A stretch of 64,000 nucleotides of DNA from Pseudoips prasinana (taxonomy: Eukaryota; Arthropoda; Insecta; Lepidoptera; Nolidae): NCBI GenBank assembly GCA_951640165.1, contig OX621240.1:3918713-3982712 (forward strand), given 5' to 3'. Every line of letters starts with the position of its first letter. The first letter of the stretch is position 1. The notes beneath the pieces are model-generated. The model was not told the DNA's origin. It did no database searches and saw nothing but the letters and a program-made list of their open reading frames with translations. This document shows positions 43,626-56,599 of this stretch, one piece after another. Made by a program: the position numbers and the translations under genes.

Positions 43626-43745
43626 GCTATAATCGCCACGCTAGGCAAACGAGTTGGCGTTCGCAGTATGATAGTATGCTGCCGTCCTCTGGTAGATATT
43701 CCCTCGCTATGATATTCTGATATTCTCCACCGTTACCACACGGCA
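43614..43745 (-). repeat. RTE-like LINE 3' tail
   Basis: GGATATGCTATAATCGCCAC, GAGTTGGCGTTCGCAGTATG and CTGGTAGATATTCCCTCGC. This is the same type as 60395 and 61740. Confidence 0.7.
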
Positions 43746-46700
43746 AATTACTAAAGCCATTTGTTAATTCATGGTCTACCTTTCTCCATTCCGAATTTCA
43801 ACTAAATCCGTTCATTCGTTGCGTGATTGAGTAACAAATATCAAAATACAAACTTTCAAACTCATAATATGCACAAATAAATTAATTAAATTGTATTCCT
43901 CAGTAAATGTAGCAAGCACTAACCAGAGTCATCTCATTAGTGGCTAAGTCATTGACCTATTCGCGAATCGTCGGTAGTGCGTGGTAATAATACACTAATG
44001 TGTGTAATTTGACGATTTTGATGGCACATGTTATTTTAAACGTACTTAGTTTAGAGATTACCTACGCAACGTTAATGACTTTAATTTAAAAGTTAAAGCC
44101 GTGTGCGGTTGGCGCAAACCGCACAAATCTATATTTAGATTTAACCGTCGTTTAATAAGGAAAGTATGTTTATCAGAGATACGGAATTTTATCGCGTAAG
44201 TCTTCTACAAATGAACAGGAAGAATTTACAGTTACCAGACACTACATTGTAAAACCATCTCTTCAAATTTTGCGTCAACGATAGCGAGCCTCCAGTGCAG
44301 AGGTCCCTTAAAAATTGAGGAGACCCCAGCACTGCAATAGCGTAGCCTGCAAACGGGCAATGTTTCTGAACAATCTGAAGACTACAGGAGGCACTCAAGC
44401 CAAACTTTTGAGGTCTCTTGAATTTCCGAAGGGAACTGAGAGAGTTGGAAAGAGCCAAATAACCCTTTTGGTTCCACGTTAAAATGCGAAGACTCCGGCC
44501 GCTCTTCCACTTGAGGATTGGAGGGGCATTTCATATATACGAATGCAAACTAAAGCCCATGGAGAACGATAGTGGTCTCAGCGTGTTCTTACCGGCGAGT
44601 ACGATATATCGTATTGTGTACAGTGTCACGCGTTACTAATAGGCCGTGGGTTACGCACAATGGCCTACTCAAAAGGCTAGGTGCGGAAATCAACTCCTCA
44701 CCTAACTAACTAGAGATACGTATGCTTCAGAAAATTCCACAAATCAAGGTTATTAAAATCTTGAGACACTACACAATCTGGTCGTACTTGCCGGCTGCCA
44801 CGACATGACCACCAGCGGCCTCCATGGGTCTAAGTTTGTTAAATGCTCCCTCTGATCCTAAAGTGGACCAGCCTCGCGAGTCTTTGCGTATCAACGAGTG
44901 CCAGCTGTAAAAACCGACTTGCTCATGCATTTCCACCACCCTAAAGGGCTGAAGGTCTGTGCGCAATTACACCTGAATAAGAGAATAACCACCTTGAACC
45001 TAAAGGACTAGACCTAAAGGAATCTGGCGCGGGTTACTTAGCATATTTGCTCATCGGGTTGAGCTCACGCTTGCCTCTATTCTTCGGTGAAGCAGTCAAA
45101 TTTTGATAGGGTCACTGTAAACGTCATGATAAAAATGATCTCTAAACTCCAAGGCCACTCCCAGTCTTTTTATAGACTACCTACCAAGTTGGTAAACATC
45201 TATACAGCCCACACATTGAAATTGTTTTACCAAAAGCGCAAAAATTTACCTTTAAGCCATATATGGGCTTGGAATAAAGCCATTTCTTACAGGGATAGTG
45301 AGTATGTATTATTTTAATATCCACATTTCTTACTCTGCATTTCTGTTTGCAGGGTTTTTTACAAATAGTATGGTTTATTTATACTGTTGTTATTTACCTG
45401 TGCATCGTCTAAAAACAATATCGTATAAAATCTTCTTCAATGGCCTGTGGTGAGAACGATTGCAATAAATCTCTTTTTCGAAATGGCTTTGAAAACAAGC
45501 CATCCATTCTGAAACTACGTTGTTGCAGGCAGACATACTGACGTAAACTTTTCAGACATATAATATCCATCGTTTTGGCTGTTTGGAAAATTGCTCACGT
45601 GGACGTAGTGGGTAAAGTACTGCCGGCGTTGAGCTTTATTCCCTCACAGTCACTCCAGATTAACGTTGCGCACTATGAAGATGCAGAAGAAACAGGATAA
45701 CATGCATAAACTCATTCATTATTAGGACATCCTTCTGCATCTTCATTCTTCTGTTGTCCTATGTTTGTAAGCTTGCTTAAGCTTTATTTTTCATTGAAAA
45801 GTTTTATTTGATGGATAATATGCTTAAAAAGCGGTAACAAAAATGCAACAGATCTTTCATCTTTCTTTATTTAATGCAGCGTTTTGCATCAGTGGCCTAC
45901 CTAAATATCTGTAAAAGTGTTCATCCACATTGCAATTTTAATCGTGGCTTATGTGGTATCGTCAGAATTATCTCCAATTATTATACTGATAAAGCACGAC
46001 CTTGTTGACAAATATAATAAGAATTATGAAATCAGCTGCTATTGGTTTTCGTTACCTGACGTAATATTAAAAAGAAATACATAAATTTTGTGTAAATTGT
46101 CATGCTGATCGGCTATAACAACATAAAAATTTTGAGGACTTCGTGAATACTCCTTTAGCAGAATTATTTCGTATAGTACAAGAAAGATTACTTCTACTCC
46201 TTCATCTTCGAATACATGTGAAGGGTGTGGACCCAGACTATACCATGGACGAATAAACTGTAGAATGACCTATAACACACATTGCAAACATGCACACATC
46301 CGTACATTCGCCTATGTTATCTCTGGAGAAAAAACAGAAGGAACGTTGAAGATTCATTTAGATCCTAATTCTCAAGTATGAATAGTGGGCAAAAGCTTAA
46401 AGTAGGTACTTCTATTATGACTTGCCACATAAACGGCATCCCCATTTCGTGTTAATGGCTTTATTTTAAAACCAATATATTGTTTTTAATAACAATGTGG
46501 CCTGCCTGATAGTAGTTTTTTAATGACTGCAACAACCTAGACATAGGTGTGGCGATCAGTAAGATTCATCCCATCTGTTATGAGACCGTCCAGCAGTTCC
46601 CCGATGAGCTCCGGCAGATTTTCTTACGCCGAAGAATTCTACACTATGTAAGATATGGTGAATAATTTCCCAAACTCTTATCTCTCAAAAAATTTGCATT

Positions 46701-46974
46701 GGTTGATTACGAATCTTCTCAACTGGGTGACATACAGGACTACAGGTGTAACCCAATGGTTGACGTAGCTTCGCTACTATTGAGCACTTATGTATTTCGA
46801 ATTCGACCACCACACAACCACTATTTGTCTTGTCCATATAAAGTTGTTAGGAGTCTGGTGTGCTTAGACTTAATGTTTGTAGAGTCTCTAGTGAATCAGG
46901 GATCGACTTCCATAGTGCGTTAGTTGTGTTTGTGTGTTGTATTTCCTTTTAATATTACCGGTGTAAAGTACCCT
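43746..46974. other. No gene seen
   Basis: Long repeat-poor stretch. A short GTGCGGTT / AACCGCAC stem lies at 44103-44124. A 15-bp inverted pair, ATGAAGATGCAGAAG (45676) and CTTCTGCATCTTCAT (about 45731), encloses about 40 bases. No exon could be supported. Confidence 0.45.
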
Positions 46975-47100
46975 AAACCGGCGAGCATTTATGAAGAATA
47001 TAATGACCGTAATCGAGGCAAAAGACGTGTGCAAAGATCGTGACAAATGGAAATCCGTTGTCTCTGCCTACCCCTCTGGGAAACAGGTGTGAGTTTATGT
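46975..47100 (+). repeat. RTE-like LINE 3' tail
   Basis: The frame reads VIEAKDVCKDRDKWKSVVSA, then YPSGKQV. The reverse copy is at 42590-42705. Confidence 0.75.
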
Positions 47101-47969
47101 ATGTATTACCAGTGTGGAGAACAGTAATATTGAAAATGTATATTGTTCGTAACCAGATGGTTGTACGCGTTGGAACAATCGACGCTATCTGTCTTTATCG
47201 CAACTCTTATCAACGCGATAGCGGAAGAATCTTGTTGAAATTTTATAATCAATACTTTATAACTGAAAGATATTTTGCGGTTAGATTTTGTAAATATCCA
47301 ATTTTATTCACAACGTCCGTATCATCGTTATTTTACGAATCAAATAGCAATACGCGAACATATAAAAAAAACTTAGTTAAAAAAACTCTTCTGTTTTCAT
47401 AAGTCAACTAAGTAGAGATTTTAACTTTTGTATTATTTTCAGCACCGAATTATCGTGCTCTTTGCCTCCTATCTTTAATATAATATGAAATATTGAAAAC
47501 TTGTATGATTGCCTCAAATCATAAGTATTTTAATCTATACACTAGAAGTAGCATTTTCGAGCATCGTTGAAAAGAAAAACAAAATAAAAATGGTCAATTT
47601 ATAAATATAAATAACATCCTTTATTTTCGTGGTCTCCTCTGGGTCAGATATTTGAAAACATCATTCTAGCATTTTTTTTATAATTGTAGGGGCTATGCAT
47701 TTCACTAAAATGCAAAACGGATCCCGCAGTATGTATAAACCAAAACGCCAGCCAACAATTTTTATTTTCTTTGCGTCCTATTTCCTCCCGACGACTGTCA
47801 GATGTCGAACTCTATACATATTATATGCCGCCATTTTAAAAAAGGGTTTGTATGGCAGAGTAAAGCGTGGCGCTCCTTTATTTTACCCGTATTATTTTAT
47901 AAAATTATTATTTGGAATAAAAGGCTATATTGTTTGTAATAAGTAAATAAATAACTTGACACCTTATTC

Positions 47970-48171
47970 AAAAGCGGCCACCCAAATGATCCCAAACTAA
48001 GCAGAGCTTGTACTATGGAAATCAGATAACTCATATATTACATATACTACTTTTTTTTGCAAATACTTACTTATTTAGATAATTACACCTAAACATCATG
48101 AGAAATAGACATGTTCATGCACAAACATATCTGTCCTGGGTGGGAATCGAACCCACGAGCTTCCTACCGTG
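47970..48171 (-). repeat. tRNA-derived SINE, family B
   Basis: The tail AATGATCCCAAACTAAGCAG is on the left and the reversed B box GTGGGAATCGAACCCACGAG on the right. Confidence 0.8.
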
Positions 48172-48785
48172 TTTTTTATAGAACTAGAAAAATACGTTAT
48201 GCATGAACACGGAAATTATCTCATACAAATAAGTGCACAAGCTTGATGATCAAGGTATTGGCATGTGAGTTAAGAATAAGACTGCACTAAGAACTATTTC
48301 TTCTGCTATATAGGATTCGAAACGCAATCATGTGATTAAGAACCTGTTTGGCTTCAATTAGGGTTCGTTTCTGGGAATTAAGACTTATTTAGTGTCCTCA
48401 AGTAATAAAGTCCAGTTCTTAGTTTCCATTTTAACTTAATTTTAGCTAACCTAACCATTAAAAACCTAACCTAGCCTTAAATAAAAAAACCCCGACTCCT
48501 TCTACAAAAAGAGCGTAATATTTGATTTATTTAAAAATCACTAAGAAGCATTTTGACAAAACCGTATAGATGTCGGTCCTTTTAGTTAGAAGCCACTATG
48601 TCAGTTCAAGCTACGATACAGACAAACACTTGAATGTCGGCATCGACACTTATAGCAATTTTTTTTTTGTCTCGGGGCTCAGTAAAATAAGCTATTTTGA
48701 TGATAGATGATATAACCCGCCTCATAACGTCACCCGGTAACACCGTGAAATACAGAATATATAAGTGAGACTGACTGAGTTGACT

Positions 48786-49136
48786 GCCTCGTTGGTCTAG
48801 CGGTAGCGTGTTCACCCGCAGAAAATGAGGTCCTGGGTTCAAATCCCGGGTCGGGCCAAAAAGTGATTTTGGGACTTTTCTGTAAAAAGAAAAAATTCCC
48901 AGCCCGAAGTCTGGGAGTTGGCGGTATTATACCCCCGTGCCTCGGAGAGCACGTAAAGCTGTCGGTCCTGTACCTGACCTCTTTCCGGTCGTGTCGCATA
49001 GGCGTCCCATCGGATCATGAGAGTGATGGAATAGAAAGTGCTTCTGTGTTGGCGCACACACTTGAGCACTATAATATGTCCCGCGCAGATGGCTAATCGT
49101 GGCCGAAATTCGGCTAGGAGGACATTATTATTATTA
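48786..49136 (+). repeat. tRNA-derived SINE, family A, best-preserved copy
   Basis: The head is GCCTCGTTGGTCTAGCGGTA with the B-box-like GGTTCAAATCCCGGG. The body has GTGCCTCGGAGAGCACGTAA and the tail is GCTAGGAGGACATTATT, followed by ATT repeats. The ends of the tRNA-like head do not pair as an acceptor stem, so it is a SINE and not a tRNA gene. Confidence 0.9.
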
Positions 49137-51814
49137 TATATGTGAACCCTAGAATATATCACTCCTTTTTCGCTCAGACGTATAAAAATATAAGTATCTA
49201 TAAGGAAGACCACATATCAAGTTACAGATACAAAGTTGTTCTTACATCATTATATCCAGTGCTATCTATAAAATTTTCTGTGTTAAATCCATTAAATGCA
49301 TCTCGGAACAAACTCACGTCAATAAACGAAACATCAACTATCCACCCCCACAATTTCCATTTACGCGTTCACACTCAAAACACAGACTATAGCGTCAGTC
49401 AGCACTTAGTCATCCATTAATTTGCCTACCCCTACTTTGAAACCAATCAGTAGTGAAGTCTGAATGAGGCGCACCCTCGCAGACAACCCCTGGGGGTGAA
49501 GGGGGTTTCCGCGGGTGCAGACGGGGTTATGAAACTTTCAGAAGTTATTGTTGACGCAGGCAGGACGGCCACATATCCAACATATGGCCTGTAATTTGTA
49601 AGAGCTTCCGTTGAAATGTTGCAGGCTTTCTTTCCGATTTCGTGTGAAAGGTATTTGTGAATTCGTGATACAGGGATTGGGGTGAGGGTTAGTAAAAACC
49701 GCATTGATTTAGTGTTTGCGATACTTAGGGGCTGAGATCGATTCTTAGGTCGGACAAAAAAGAGTTATTGTAATTTTATTTGCGACAAATTTCGCAGTAC
49801 CTTGTGATTAAGATGTTTAAGAGAATACGTAAAAGCAATCAGTCCTGCGCTTTTCTATGGTTGTAGTGGCTTGGCCGGCTAATCTGGTTTCTTATTATGT
49901 GATGTGATGTATAACTGTGACCGGAAACAGATAACGAGTGCACGTATGCTTTCTTGCATACCAATAGTAAGCAGTTATCATAAAACCAAAATATCTATTG
50001 TCATTTTTACGGTCAATATTCAGCAAAATACAATATAGGTTGGCCGAGATTATAAGTAGGTAGTAGACTAGATAAGTATGTAACGAATATTAGACCCAGT
50101 GTTATTCTTTATTATGCATTATACTATCGAAAGTTTATACTGATTTTTGACTTAGATAGAGGCCCCATCGAAAGCCGCTATGTTCAAAATGAGACCGAGA
50201 GTAAAATAATACATGTTTTAGCATCAATATCTATTGCGAGGTGCGACTACGCATCAAAGACATAAAACAATCCTATTAGAATCTTTTCACGTATTCGCGC
50301 CATAAATAATGTAGCCTTAAGGCCTATTTATAAACTCGTCATTTTACATTTAAAATTCCTCGTGAAGCCGCGAGGCCCTGACCTTAAAATGACCATTAAG
50401 ATTCAAAGCGAACGATAGTCTCTCAGTCTCCCTAAGATAGTGTCCATCATTTTATTTCGTCTATAAAAATCAACCAGCCGTATTGTGGTCGTCAAAAACG
50501 TTAATGTCTGACGTCTGATGGAAGTAAGAATATTGGTTTTGGCAGGCAAACAGACTGGTAATGTGTTGAAACATTATACTGATGGATTACGTATTATATA
50601 GGAAGGACTTTTATGATCGATCGACGAATCTAACTTTGTGACATTTGGTATATTTAGTTCTAGATGTTTTCAATTTTGTGGTAAATAAAACATTGTTTTC
50701 AGCGTATCGTAACTGTTGAGTGGGTGGATGAATTTTACTGCGTTTTAAACGCTTAAAAGGGTGACAAAGTAACTTAGTGTATTGGCACACCTTCTGAAAG
50801 TAATAGTGCCTTATTGCTTTTTAAGTAACGAACACAGCAGTCGAAATTTTGTTCGGTGCGGAGCCACCTTTAGGCATTGACTGTTTGACTTATTTTGTTA
50901 ATTATAGTTCTACGCGTTTGGTTTAGCATGAAATGCAAATGAAATTAAAAATACCAATAATTTTGCCGCCGAAATGACGGAGTTGTTACGGCAGGTGTGT
51001 CGCTAGACTTATCTGCAACGACAGCTGTGTTTTTGCTCAGAAATTTAAGATCGTTATTAATCCTATTGTAAATCTCTCGATCGTCCCAATTGGAATAGTC
51101 TATATTTCTAACTAGAATAATATAATATAACTGAAACTTTTTCTTATTTTTCTGGTTTGTAACTATAAAAAGTTCATATTTGTGTTCCTGAATGTATTTA
51201 ATGCCTTATTAACTTTTGAAAATTACTCGTTTATTTTGTACGAATAGTACAGATGTTGATCTCTACTGTTTGTACAAAAAGCGAGTAATTTAACAATGAC
51301 ATAATATTCTATTAATTAGTACCGTATGAATTAAAATTCTCAAAAACCTTAAGTTTTTAGCAACGTCTTGGACTGACCAATCAATTTTATCCCGCCCTTT
51401 TTAATCATACTCCAAAAGGGATTTTTGGTGGAGTTTTAGACTATGATTTAGGACTAGTATTTACTGTATGAATTTTAATATAACACAACACTAATGTTAA
51501 TAAAAATATTTAATGATATTTTGGCAATAGCCTCTAGATAACCATGTCCACAATTTTTACCGCTACTTTACCAAAATAAAATCAAGTCCATTCTACCGCG
51601 AAAACGTTGCTCTGGATACCCTTTTATATCTCCTATGGATATAGATGCTGTACGTATAGACCACTGCTGCACTGCGGATACTGCAATATGCCGACTAGTG
51701 TACTTTTATAGCCAAGTTTTTTGACCTTACTTTTTTGACTGTCACTTTGGTTTAGCAGTCGCTTTTACAACCGCAAATATTGAGGTCTCTGTGGAGTGAA
51801 ATGATGAAATAATG
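49137..51814. other. No gene seen
   Basis: Mostly AT-rich. A C/G-rich patch at 49470-49530 (CAACCCCTGGGGGTGAAGGG) stands out but matches no known feature. No exon is supported. Confidence 0.45.
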
Positions 51815-52158
51815 AAATTTATTCAGCACTTGGGTATTAACATACACTTGTACTTGTCAAGTTCACAATGCAGTACATAAACATAGTCGAATACAGTATA
51901 AGAATTACAAAAAATTAATTAGTCCGTCCGTGCGATCTGTTTTATCAGATATATTTTCTTAAATCCTAAAATAAATAACAAGTTACTAATCTATTATTTT
52001 GAAATTTAGTTGTACAATATTAAAATTAAAGAATTGAAGGCAATGAGCATTTGGCTAGCGCAGAAGGCTCTTAACCAGTAGCTTAAATTAAACGACTAAT
52101 ACCCGAGGCCACCCTTTTGGGGTTCGGGCCACAGCTCAGGGGGCCGCTGAAGCAAAAG
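51815..52158. repeat. Unclassified 350-bp repeat, copy 2
   Basis: Second copy of the repeat at 37612-37960, ending at GGGCCGCTGAAGCAAAAGG. It is closely similar over the shared part. Confidence 0.85.
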
Positions 52159-52174
52159 GACAACAGCAGTGTAA

Positions 52175-52350
52175 AATATTTGTCAGGCTGTTGGGGATAT
52201 TACACCCTCTCGGAGAGCACGTTAAGTTGATGGTCGTCTGTTCCGTTCTGTAGTTCAGTTTTGTCCTTTGCTATTGCCCTGTTCTTTGTATTATGAGAGT
52301 AACGGGAGTGTCACCATATTTTTTTTATTACTATATGTCCCGTACAGATG
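52175..52350 (+). repeat. Family A SINE, partial and diverged
   Basis: CTCGGAGAGCACGTTAAG and TATGTCCCGTACAGATGAG match the family A body and tail. The head is absent. Confidence 0.55.
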
Positions 52351-52402
52351 AGTAATGTTACATTTCTGTTTAGAATTGATGACACTGCCGTAATCAGGCT
52401 CA

Positions 52403-52646
52403 GGGGCTCTACCGGCTAAGTCGCCGAACATCATTTTCGTGAATGGCGTTCAAATAAATAAAGGTTAAAAATTACTTAATCAATCGTTAAACGGCTATCA
52501 TGACCACGTGTGATGTCATAATTGGTCCGGAATCGATTGTCAACGTTGAAGCCGATTTAACGATTGATTAAGTCATTTTTAACCTTTATTTATTTTTGAA
52601 CGCCATTCACGAAAACGATGTTCGGTGACTTAGCCGGTAGAGCCTC
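52403..52646. mobile_element. 244-bp MITE, family Q, copy 2
   Basis: The ends GGGGCTCTACCGGCTAAGTC and GACTTAGCCGGTAGAGCC have further pairing through GAATGGCGTTCAA. It matches 12245-12486. Confidence 0.92.
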
Positions 52647-53333
52647 AAGTCGGCAATCCCTTGGAGCTGGAATATATGTAGTTAATAAAGAAAAAAAGTG
52701 CAAGGCCCACTTAATCAAAAGGTTTGTGTCGTATATTATGCTACTCTCAAATCGAGACGAGTCAAAATCTAAACGGTTCTTCTTCACCTCTTAGAATCGT
52801 GAAAGTGAAAGAAGTAATGTCTTATAGCCTACAAGTTTGTAAGGAACCCTCGATGCGTGAGTCCGATTCGCAATTGTCAGGTCAGTGTTTTTTCTTTTAT
52901 TAATCTAGAGCTGTTTGGTCGTTTCAAAACAAACGGTGTGTTTTATTTTAGATTGAGTAGGAACCAGTTATTCTGGATGTTTCACTGGTTGATTTTACGA
53001 CTTGCGAGTTTATAGCCATGTCATTAAGTAATAACTGTAAGGTGCTCTATGAAGACTATGTAATACACATCTGGTATACATTTAAGATGTAATTAAAATC
53101 ACTGAGAAACAAGATATGGGCGTGTTTCGTTATTTAAAAAATAGTCTAAATTATTGTTTGTTTGTATCTGTATCCACTGATGTCGCGTCGACTGTATCCT
53201 TTATTATGCCACCCAATCTATTAAAAGGGATACGGGCCCTCCTGATGGTAAGTGGTTACCGTGGCCTAAAGTGCTTGCTACTCACATTGCACGACTGACT
53301 CGTTGCCGTCTCCCCATTGTAAGGTGGAGAGAG

Positions 53334-53474
53334 GTACAGACGCCAGCACAGCAAGCTAACCCAATCTGTCAAATTTCCCCAATTGAAAGTGAACCTTATA
53401 CTTTTGTGATAAAGTTGAAAATCTATAAAATATTTTTGACAGATTGGGGTAGCTGGATGTGCTGACGTCTGTAC
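53334..53474. mobile_element. 141-bp MITE, family R, copy 3
   Basis: GTACAGACGCCAGCACAGC on the left and GATGTGCTGACGTCTGTAC on the right. Confidence 0.92.
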
Positions 53475-54234
53475 CAGGTGTACCTGAAATGTGTGTTTGT
53501 GTGTGTTATAAAGATGTGTAAAGACGGTTCCATGATTTTCGTTTAATTTTGATTTTAAATTCGAGCAAATAAGTCAGACTGTCTCCGGAGGTGGGGGTCA
53601 CTATTGGTAAAGTAAGATGGTGTATGTTTATATGTGAAATAGGTGATAAATAATGTAGAACTTAATGGAATGGATAAATTGAATTAGTGAGCAGACCTTT
53701 TATTATTATTATTATCATCAGGCCACACTCTATGTGACAATCAGACAGCAAAACATAGAGTAAATATAATTAAATCATAATATTCTTCAATCTCCGAAAC
53801 AATTTAGAGACACAATGTGATTGAAGGCAAACCTAGATATTTTTATACTTATGCCCTCATATTTCTCTTTTCGCCACGATGCTGCCTCTGCACCCATTTG
53901 TTTCAGGTTCTATTACCGCAAAGAACAACAAAATTGTCATTATCCTTTGTGTCAATAAATCGCTCGCTAGTAAAATCGCATAGAGGGATTTCTTTACCTA
54001 GTTCGTGAGTTCTCTCTGCTGTTAGAAAAGAAAATGATTGTAGTGAATAGTTTTAATAATGTTGGCAAGCATTTACGAATGTGATGATACACGTATTATT
54101 TTTGTAGTAATACTACAGTGTAATGAAGGTGTGGGTGTGTGTATTGAAGCGATGGTTGCATCACCAAACTAGAATCTGCATTCAGTAATGTTGCGAGTCC
54201 AAAGGTCTTTCTTGTTGCTAGGTGTTTTGCATAA

Positions 54235-54360
54235 TATTGCAAGCCTTGCACATTGTATGTATTTAGAAATACATAAGTAAGTTTATCACATGTCTGGTTA
54301 CATAGGCTCTGCCTAGTTTGGGATCAGCTAGCATTTATTGCATAGCCAAACATTATTTTG
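54235..54360 (+). repeat. SINE tail fragment, family B
   Basis: GTATGTATTTAGAAATACAT and CTGCCTAGTTTGGGATCAGC. The head is missing. Confidence 0.65.
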
Positions 54361-54367
54361 TACTTGA

Positions 54368-54508
54368 GTACAGACGCCAGCATATAAAGCTACACCAATC
54401 TGTCAAATTTCCCTAATTGAAAGTGAACCTTATGTTTTTGTATTAAAGTTGTAAATCTATAAAAGAAATTTGACAGATTAGGGTAGCTAGATGTGCTGGC
54501 GTCTGTAC
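54368..54508. mobile_element. 141-bp MITE, family R, copy 4
   Basis: GTACAGACGCCAGCATATAA on the left and GATGTGCTGGCGTCTGTAC on the right. It begins less than 900 bp after copy 3 ends. Confidence 0.92.
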
Positions 54509-55344
54509 TTTGCTGGACTAAATCTCCGGTGACATGTATATATTCTTGATGCTGGAAAAAGGCGTCATCAAATTATTTCCAAGTATGATTCAGAGTCGGA
54601 CATCATATTTTCTTTCTCTCTTTATGATTTATGATGAATAAATACGGCATTTCATAAATAAATATATTTTTTTAAATCTTTTAAGAGTATTAAGAAAAAC
54701 TCTGACACGGCGCGGTGGTTAAGCAAGTAGCTTAGCAATGTGATCATTTTAGCACTTTATACTGAATAATCATTTTTTTTTTATCAGCTTGTTTCCTACC
54801 ACTTCTAGGTAAAGGGCCTACTCATTAGGCCGTTTTAGGGATCCGTACTTCAAAAGGAAGAAAAAGGAACTATTATCTGAACATATTACTATTTTTTACG
54901 ACATCTCTTTTGTAACTGCGGACAATCATCCATCAAACATTAAATTATACTTTTTTATCAATTCAAACACATTCTAACTTCAAATTTTCTAGCAATTTTA
55001 AAAGAATCAACAGAGTTTTCTGGCTTCTACTCTCAAAAGAGGTTTTATTTTATAGAAGGGCAATATCATAACAGTATGCATATCCATTAGGAATCTCTAC
55101 AGACCAGGTGACCTTCCACTAGTCGTGATCCACGATCGGCAGGCCACACGTGCGTGTAAAATTAATATTGAATAATCAACTATGAATGGAACCCTTGTTC
55201 TACAAGCTAGTGTAATGTTTGTTATACCATCTTACCATATCAGTAGTTGGAACGTAGCTATTTTTGATCGGTCACGTTGTTAAGTATGTTTGATAATATA
55301 TGGAATGCGGTGAATGTTTTGCGTTGACCATGCAGTTTATATGT

Positions 55345-55540
55345 AATATATGTTCTCTAACTCCTCCTTTTTTCTTTCTGTTTAAATTCGTTGCGGGATC
55401 CAAGACAGTTAAAGCGATTCCCCGGGACATGCCTGCATGAGCCTCACCGCTCAGTGTCATTTCATCGTGTGCCACTGTTGATCCTGGCTTACAGGAGGTG
55501 CAGTGGTGGGTAAGAGGGAGGGACTAGTCCCGACAAAAAA
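55345..55540 (+). repeat. Dispersed repeat, copy 2 (first copy at 3745)
   Basis: CCCCGGGACATGCCTGCATG, GAGCCTCACCGCTCAGTGTC and GTTGATCCTGGCTTACAGGA, in the same order as the copy at 3745-3925. Confidence 0.7.
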
Positions 55541-56599
55541 ATAAAAAATGTTTATATGTAATAAGACTGCACTAATATTTGTAGGCACCATTGACTAGCT
55601 AGAAGCAAGATTAACGTGTTCGTGGATTTCCACTAAATTCGCTGTCTTAGTGTAACGTACGATATATTTTATAATCACTAAACTAAAAGTAAACAGCAGC
55701 TTACTAAATCAATGTCATTGAACAGTCGAAACTTGATTACTTTTTGGATTCTCACAATATGAATCCTTTCATAAATGCGAAAGTAAATCTGTCTCTCTGT
55801 CAGTCGAGCTTTCACACCAAAACTACTGAACCGAATTAAATGAAAATTGGTTCTCAGAAAGTCTTGAGCTTGAGAGTCCTTAATGCGAAAATAGGATTGA
55901 AAGGGGATGACGATAAGTTGCATAGAAGTATCGTCATTTTTAATAAAACTTGAAGTTTGAAACTTAGTTTTTAGGATGTTTATTATATATAAATAAATAT
56001 GACATTCAAAGTTTGTATAAGTTTTACCCTCAAGGGTGTAAAATATTTTTGTAAAGTGTATGATCTTTGGGAATAAGTTCGCTCCGCTTACCTAATTATT
56101 TCGGGTTTGAATATTCAATGTGATGCGTCCTTTGTTAAGTTCCCCCACGACAGAACTTTCCATGTGCTTGTATTTTAAACATCAAAAAACAATTTTTATT
56201 GGTTTTCTCCAATCTACCATATCTCTCAATCCGATAAACAAGGATAAGGAACTTAGGCGAATGAGCATTATAATTGTTGGGTCACCGTCTAGGTGGTTTA
56301 CTTATCAGTAAAGTACGCCACAAATAATAACATCCACCAATTTATTAAACAAATGATATCTTGTTAGCTTTATAGGTTATATAAAATAGTATTGTACTCA
56401 CATACATTTATGGGACAATGAATAATAAAGGGCCAATAAAGCTACCTTGGTGAACACTATATTATATAATTTAGAAAATATTTCCTTTGTTCTTTTGTTA
56501 TCTTATTATGAATCATTTTCTTTAAAGCCGGTGTCTACACCATGTATTGTAATTTAGTAACGATTTGCCTTACAGCTATATCTATATATAACTTATATA
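55541..56599. other. No gene seen
   Basis: 55790-55925 carries repeat-like words (CTGTCAGTCGAGCTTTCACA). The rest is unassigned AT-rich sequence up to the mariner. Confidence 0.45.

Noticed and set aside
47040..47402. 120-codon frame as a gene
   Set aside because: It starts inside an RTE-like LINE tail and continues into AT-rich sequence with low-quality composition.
48786..48860. Possible tRNA gene (A-box- and B-box-like sequence)
   Set aside because: The 5' and 3' ends do not pair as an acceptor stem, and the same head is joined to a common body and tail in several copies, so it is a SINE.
48606..49213. Several overlapping frames of 77-124 codons
   Set aside because: All are shadows of the family A SINE at 48786-49136.
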